From NCBI RefSeq assembly GCF_000730605.1, contig NZ_BBIS01000019.1, positions 1 through 64,000 of the forward strand: a stretch of DNA of 64,000 bases. The letters are read 5' to 3'. A program made the translations under genes and the position numbers. Numbering within the stretch: position 1 is the stretch's first letter; each line of letters begins with the position of its first letter. This DNA comes from Pseudomonas monteilii NBRC 103158 = DSM 14164 (GTDB lineage: Bacteria; Pseudomonadota; Gammaproteobacteria; Pseudomonadales; Pseudomonadaceae). The notes under the pieces are model-generated. The model searched no databases. It worked only from the letters and a program-made list of their open reading frames with translations, and was not told where the DNA came from. Below, piece after piece: positions 60,751 through 64,000 of this stretch.

Positions 60751-61756
60751 ATTTGTGCTGCCTGGGTAAAACCGCGAGAAAATTATCCCGCGCCACTTTG
60801 TTGGCCACCTCCTCCGACAAGGCATCCAGAAACGGCCTGAACCCGTGCATCTGCTCTCCCAGGCTGCCAAACCGCCCCACCACGTCCGACCCCAGCATGA
60901 AACGCTCCGGGTACTTTTCGACCAACGCCACCCATTCCTTGCGCGGCACGCCTTTGTCGTCCAGCAGATACGGCTCCAGCACACTCCACGACAGGTCCAC
61001 ATACAGGTTCGGGTAGTCCTCCAGCAGCCGCGTCAGCACCGGCAGCAGAAAGTCCATCTGCGTCTGGTGCCGGTGTATCTCCATGCTGCTGCCGGCATGC
61101 GCCCAGATGAACCGCGTGTGCGGGTGATTACGCAGCGGCTCTTCGATTTCCGCCAGGTACAACGGGTTGCGCTCGCGCTTGGAGGTGATATTGGAATGCA
61201 GCAACACCGGCAGGTCACGCTCGGCCGCCAGGTGGTAGATACGTGTCATGGCTTCGTTGTTGGCACGCGGCGTGTCGCCACTGGTCAGCGCTGTCAGGTC
61301 GTCGTGCCGGGTGAACACCTCGCCAATGCCCTGCCACAACCCCGGGTACAGGTCGAGCATACGCTCGATGTGGCTGACTGCGTTCTTGTCTACCGGGTTG
61401 AAGCCCGTCAGAAACGGATGAAAGCGCTTACGCTGCTCTTCCGGCAATTGCTGCAGGGCTGCGGCCACATAGGTATCGGTCGCGCTGTACCAATAAGCAT
61501 CGGCATCGTCACCGGCGTAATAGCGTGGGCGTTTGGGCTCGTCCTCGTGCCACTTCTTGGCCACCGGTATGCCGGAAATCATCGACTGCTCGATACCGGC
61601 AGCATCCATGGCCTTGATCAATGCCGGCATGCCTTCGCTTTCTTGGAAGAAGTCGACGTAGTGCAAGTGGGCATCGCTGTAGCGATAGTCGCGCGCCTGT
61701 GCCGTCTGGCACAGCCAGCCCGTCAACAACACGCAGGCCAGCGCTTTGGCAATCAT
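60749..61756 (-). CDS. Exported amidohydrolase family protein
   Basis: The 335-aa product has a signal peptide (AKALACVLLTGWLCQTAQA) and an amidohydrolase TIM-barrel of the amidohydrolase-2 family, with the metal-binding HxH at residues 30-32 (DAHLHYVDFF), a later His (LLHSNITS) and FIWAHAGSS. Substrate is unknown. An exported amidohydrolase-2 enzyme is less usual, since most are cytoplasmic. It converges on fabB and diverges from a pirin gene. Confidence 0.85.
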   Translation of the reverse strand: MIAKALACVLLTGWLCQTAQARDYRYSDAHLHYVDFFQESEGMPALIKAMDAAGIEQSMISGIPVAKKWHEDEPKRPRYYAGDDADAYWYSATDTYVAAALQQLPEEQRKRFHPFLTGFNPVDKNAVSHIERMLDLYPGLWQGIGEVFTRHDDLTALTSGDTPRANNEAMTRIYHLAAERDLPVLLHSNITSKRERNPLYLAEIEEPLRNHPHTRFIWAHAGSSMEIHRHQTQMDFLLPVLTRLLEDYPNLYVDLSWSVLEPYLLDDKGVPRKEWVALVEKYPERFMLGSDVVGRFGSLGEQMHGFRPFLDALSEEVANKVARDNFLAVLPRQHK

Positions 61757-61873
61757 GGGCAGCTTCCTTCCAAGGGGGCGAAAACAGTAGACCGGCCGTT
61801 AAGCGAGACGGTTCAGCCGAAGCGGGCAAACCGCTATGCTGGAGGCATTTCCACTTCGCCTGGAGCACACCCA

Positions 61874-62737
61874 ATGAGCAGCCCCCTGATCATCCGCCCT
61901 CGCGCCGAATCGGTCGAGGGCCAGCCGATCCTGCGCCCGCTGCCAGCGGCCCAGTGCCGCAGCGTCGGACCGTTCGTGTTTTTTGACCACATGCTGGAAA
62001 CCGACTATGCCCCAGGGCATGGCATGAATATCCGCCAGCACCCGCATATCGGCTTGTCGACCCTTACCTACCTGTTCGAGGGGGCGATCCTGCACAAGGA
62101 CAGCCTCGGCTCAGCACAGCGGGTACTGCCCGGTGATGTCAGCTGGATGACGGCTGGCAGCGGCGTGGCCCATGTGGAGCGCACGCCCGAAGACGCCTTG
62201 GCTCATGGCTCGCGCCTGCATGGCTTGCAGGTATGGCTGGCATCGCCGCGTGAACATGAACAAGGCGCGGCAAGCTATAGCCATCACCCGGCGGCGAGCC
62301 TGCCAGTCAGTGAAAACCTGGGGGTGCGCATTTGCATGATTGCCGGTAGCGGGTTCTGCCTGGAATCACCGGTGCCGGTGCTGTCCCCTACCCTTTATGC
62401 GCATGTGCGGATGCAGCCGGCAACCACCTTGCAGGTACCGAACGAGCATGCGCAACGAGCGCTGTATCTGCTGGATGGTGAGCTGCTGTTGAACGATGAA
62501 GACGTGGAGCCGTGCAGCCTGGTGGTGCTGCCGGAAGGCGAAGAGGCGGTGCTCTATGCAGAGGAAGAGTGCCAGCTGGTGCTGATTGGCGGCGAGCCTT
62601 TGGATGGACCGCGGCGAATGAACTGGAATTTCGTGGCCAGTGACCCGGAGCTGATCGAGCGGGCCAGGGCAAGGTGGGCGGCGGGGGATTGGCCCATGGT
62701 GCCAGGGGAAACCTCCAGGATCGAGTTGCCGAGGTAA
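61874..62737 (+). CDS. Pirin family protein
   Basis: The 287-aa product is a double-cupin pirin: the metal-binding HxHxxxxT-like segment HPHIGLSTLTYLFEGAILHK is at about residues 56-75, followed by the paired glutamate-containing barrel (YLLDGELLLNDEDV). Bacterial pirins include quercetinases and proteins that modulate metabolism or stress; none can be chosen here. The ATG at 61874 is the family start. A very long in-frame reading upstream from 60845 is antisense to the amidohydrolase and is not coding. Confidence 0.92.
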   Translation: MSSPLIIRPRAESVEGQPILRPLPAAQCRSVGPFVFFDHMLETDYAPGHGMNIRQHPHIGLSTLTYLFEGAILHKDSLGSAQRVLPGDVSWMTAGSGVAHVERTPEDALAHGSRLHGLQVWLASPREHEQGAASYSHHPAASLPVSENLGVRICMIAGSGFCLESPVPVLSPTLYAHVRMQPATTLQVPNEHAQRALYLLDGELLLNDEDVEPCSLVVLPEGEEAVLYAEEECQLVLIGGEPLDGPRRMNWNFVASDPELIERARARWAAGDWPMVPGETSRIELPR

Positions 62738-62760
62738 TTGGGGCCGCTTTGCGACCCCAA
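62738..62760. terminator. Bidirectional GGGGCCGC-type hairpin between pirin and dienelactone hydrolase genes
   Basis: TTGGGGCCGC (62738-62747) and GCGACCCCAA (62751-62760) pair with one mismatch around a TTT loop, directly after the pirin stop and before the end of the convergent gene. Confidence 0.65.
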
Positions 62761-62767
62761 ATCACAG

Positions 62768-63493
62768 TCAGCGCTGGAACACTTCTGTCAGCAGGTTATG
62801 CATCGAGCGGAACGCCCGCTCCGAGGTGCGCCGGTCATACTGCATCTTGCCCGGCACATTGGCACTCGGGTCGGTAAACGAGTGCACCGCCCCGCCATAG
62901 CTCAACAACTGCCAATCCACCTTGGCCGCGTTCATCTCGTCTTCAAATGCTGGCAACTGTTCCTTTGGCACCAGCGGGTCGCAAGCCCCATGCAACACCA
63001 GCACCGAGCCCTTGATGCGCTTGGCATCCTCCGGGTTTGGCGTATCCAGCGTGCCATGGAACGACACCGCCGCACGCAGATCGGCACCGGCACGGGCCAG
63101 CTCCAGTGCACAGCAGCCACCAAAGCAGAAGCCAAACGTGCCGACCTTGCCTGGCTCCAGCAGCGCCTTCGACTGCCCCAACAGCTGCGCCAGGGCTTCC
63201 TGCATGCGCCTGCGCAGTTCGCCCCGGTCGTTCTTCAATGGCATCATCGCCGCGCCAGCCTCGTCGGCGTTAGACGGGCGCACCGACTGCCCGTACAGGT
63301 CGGCAATCAGCACCACATAGCCCTTCTCAGCCACTTCCTTGGCAATGCGCTCAGCCCCTTCGCCAATGCCCATCCAGTTCGGCGCCATCACCAGGCCTGG
63401 ACGGCCCAGCGCCCCTGGTTCATAGACCAAGCGGCTTTCGTAGGTTTTGCCGGACAGGTGATAAACCAGCGATTCGACGATTACCTTGCTCAT
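62768..63493 (-). CDS. Dienelactone hydrolase family protein
   Basis: The 241-aa alpha/beta hydrolase has the dienelactone hydrolase triad: Cys123 in GFCFGGCCAL, Asp172 in HGACDPLVP and His204 in GAVHSFTDP. No aromatic ring-cleavage genes are near, so it is probably a general carboxymethylenebutenolidase-like esterase and not part of a catabolic pathway. The ATG at 63493 (MSKVIVES) is preferred over an in-frame start six codons upstream, because AGGAG lies just before it. Confidence 0.92.
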   Translation of the reverse strand: MSKVIVESLVYHLSGKTYESRLVYEPGALGRPGLVMAPNWMGIGEGAERIAKEVAEKGYVVLIADLYGQSVRPSNADEAGAAMMPLKNDRGELRRRMQEALAQLLGQSKALLEPGKVGTFGFCFGGCCALELARAGADLRAAVSFHGTLDTPNPEDAKRIKGSVLVLHGACDPLVPKEQLPAFEDEMNAAKVDWQLLSYGGAVHSFTDPSANVPGKMQYDRRTSERAFRSMHNLLTEVFQR

Positions 63494-63533
63494 CAAGCAC
63501 TCCTTAGGCACTTATTCTAAAAAGCCCGCCATG

Positions 63534-63558
63534 AAAAAAGCCCGCCGAAGCGGGCTTT
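63534..63558 (-). terminator. Rho-independent terminator of htpG
   Basis: On the minus strand AAAGCCCGC, loop TTCG and GCGGGCTTT are followed by a run of six T residues. It lies 14 bp beyond the htpG stop and upstream of the dienelactone hydrolase gene. Confidence 0.92.
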
Positions 63559-63571
63559 CCTAAGCATCAAC

Positions 63572-64000
63572 TCAAGCAGACAGCTCGACCAGCAGCTTGT
63601 TCAGGCGACGAACGTAGGCCGCCGGGTCCTTCAGGCTATCACCGGCCGCCAGGGCCGCTTGATCGAACAGGATGTGCGACAGCTCGGCGAAGCGGTCTTC
63701 GCTCTGCTCGTTGTCCAGCTTTTCAATCAGCGGGTGGGTCGGGTTGAACTCGAAGATCGGCTTGGATTCCGGCACCTTCTGCCCGCTGGCCTCCAGAATC
63801 TGACGCATCTGCAGGCCCAGGTCCTGCTCGCCAATGGCCAGAATCGCCGGGGAGTCGGTCAGGCGGTGCGACACGCGCACTTCGGCCACGCTGTCACCCA
63901 GCGCGCCTTTCAGGCGCTCGACCAGGCCTTCCTTGTCCTTGGCCACTTCTTCCTGGGCTTTCTTGTCTTCTTCCGAATCCAGCTTGCCCAGGTCCAGGTC
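63572..64000 (-). CDS. htpG: Chaperone protein HtpG (Hsp90), C-terminal part
   Basis: Only the last 142 codons are in the window; the gene continues beyond its end. The visible part is the Hsp90 C-terminal dimerisation domain: the acidic linker [40 protein letters not shown] and [22 protein letters not shown] followed by [28 protein letters not shown], all typical of bacterial HtpG. The reading frame is open to the window edge. Confidence 0.96.
   Translation of the reverse strand, partial: DLDLGKLDSEEDKKAQEEVAKDKEGLVERLKGALGDSVAEVRVSHRLTDSPAILAIGEQDLGLQMRQILEASGQKVPESKPIFEFNPTHPLIEKLDNEQSEDRFAELSHILFDQAALAAGDSLKDPAAYVRRLNKLLVELSA

Noticed and set aside
60845..61873. N-terminal extension of the pirin gene in the same frame
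   Set aside because: It is antisense to the amidohydrolase; pirin proteins start at the MSSPLIIRPRAE position at 61874.

Overview
The window is chromosomal DNA of a Pseudomonas, almost certainly of the P. putida group. This rests on high GC codon use, a fused nuoCD gene, close agreement of many proteins with remembered P. putida and P. aeruginosa sequences (NuoA-N, ChrR, GpsA, LdcA), the gene order ldcA-dnaQ-rnhA-methyltransferase-gloB-mltD-npp that is also found in P. aeruginosa, and REP-type palindromes typical of P. putida intergenic DNA. No rRNA, tRNA, IS element or CRISPR array was seen.

Layout. 1-770: end of a REP-like element, a small membrane-protein ORF and an AT-rich leader. 770-15743: the complete nuo operon for respiratory complex I (nuoA, B, CD, E-N), closed by a strong terminator. 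15834-17628: a short accessory block with phage-derived or phage-like genes (Ogr-type zinc finger, CI-type repressor, holin-like protein, GpL-like protein) and a stand-alone LuxR-type DNA-binding domain. 17849-23135: a TonB-dependent receptor, the flavin reductase ChrR, a small conserved-looking protein and an Orn/Lys/Arg decarboxylase. 23282-27721: dnaQ, rnhA, a methyltransferase, gloB and the lipoprotein mltD. 27844-35228: a five-gene peptide ABC importer (NppA1A2BCD/YejABEF type) with two binding proteins. 35306-39538: a tiny HTH fragment, a three-part kinase/M23-like/aminotransferase fusion and a LysR regulator. 39571-47414: kdpFABCDE on the minus strand, including the 29-codon kdpF. 47591-53641: a minus-strand run of housekeeping and poorly characterised genes (AI-2E family exporter, DUF4892, two alpha/beta hydrolases, sixA, DUF4389, gpsA). 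53781-58746: an overlapping three-gene operon encoding a TonB-dependent receptor, a periplasmic binding protein and a hybrid histidine kinase. 58954-60701: fabAB. 60749-64000: amidohydrolase, pirin, dienelactone hydrolase and the 3' end of htpG.

How the genes work together. Most of the window is core metabolism: NADH oxidation (nuo), high-affinity K+ uptake with its own sensor (kdp), unsaturated fatty acid synthesis (fabAB), phospholipid precursor supply (gpsA) and replication/RNA-DNA hybrid repair (dnaQ, rnhA). The two places most worth experimental attention are the receptor-binding protein-hybrid kinase operon, which looks like a complete outer-membrane-to-cytoplasm sensing chain with no transporter, and the luxR-gpL-holin cassette next to a CI/Ogr pair, which looks like a retained or domesticated lysis/regulatory module without the rest of a prophage.
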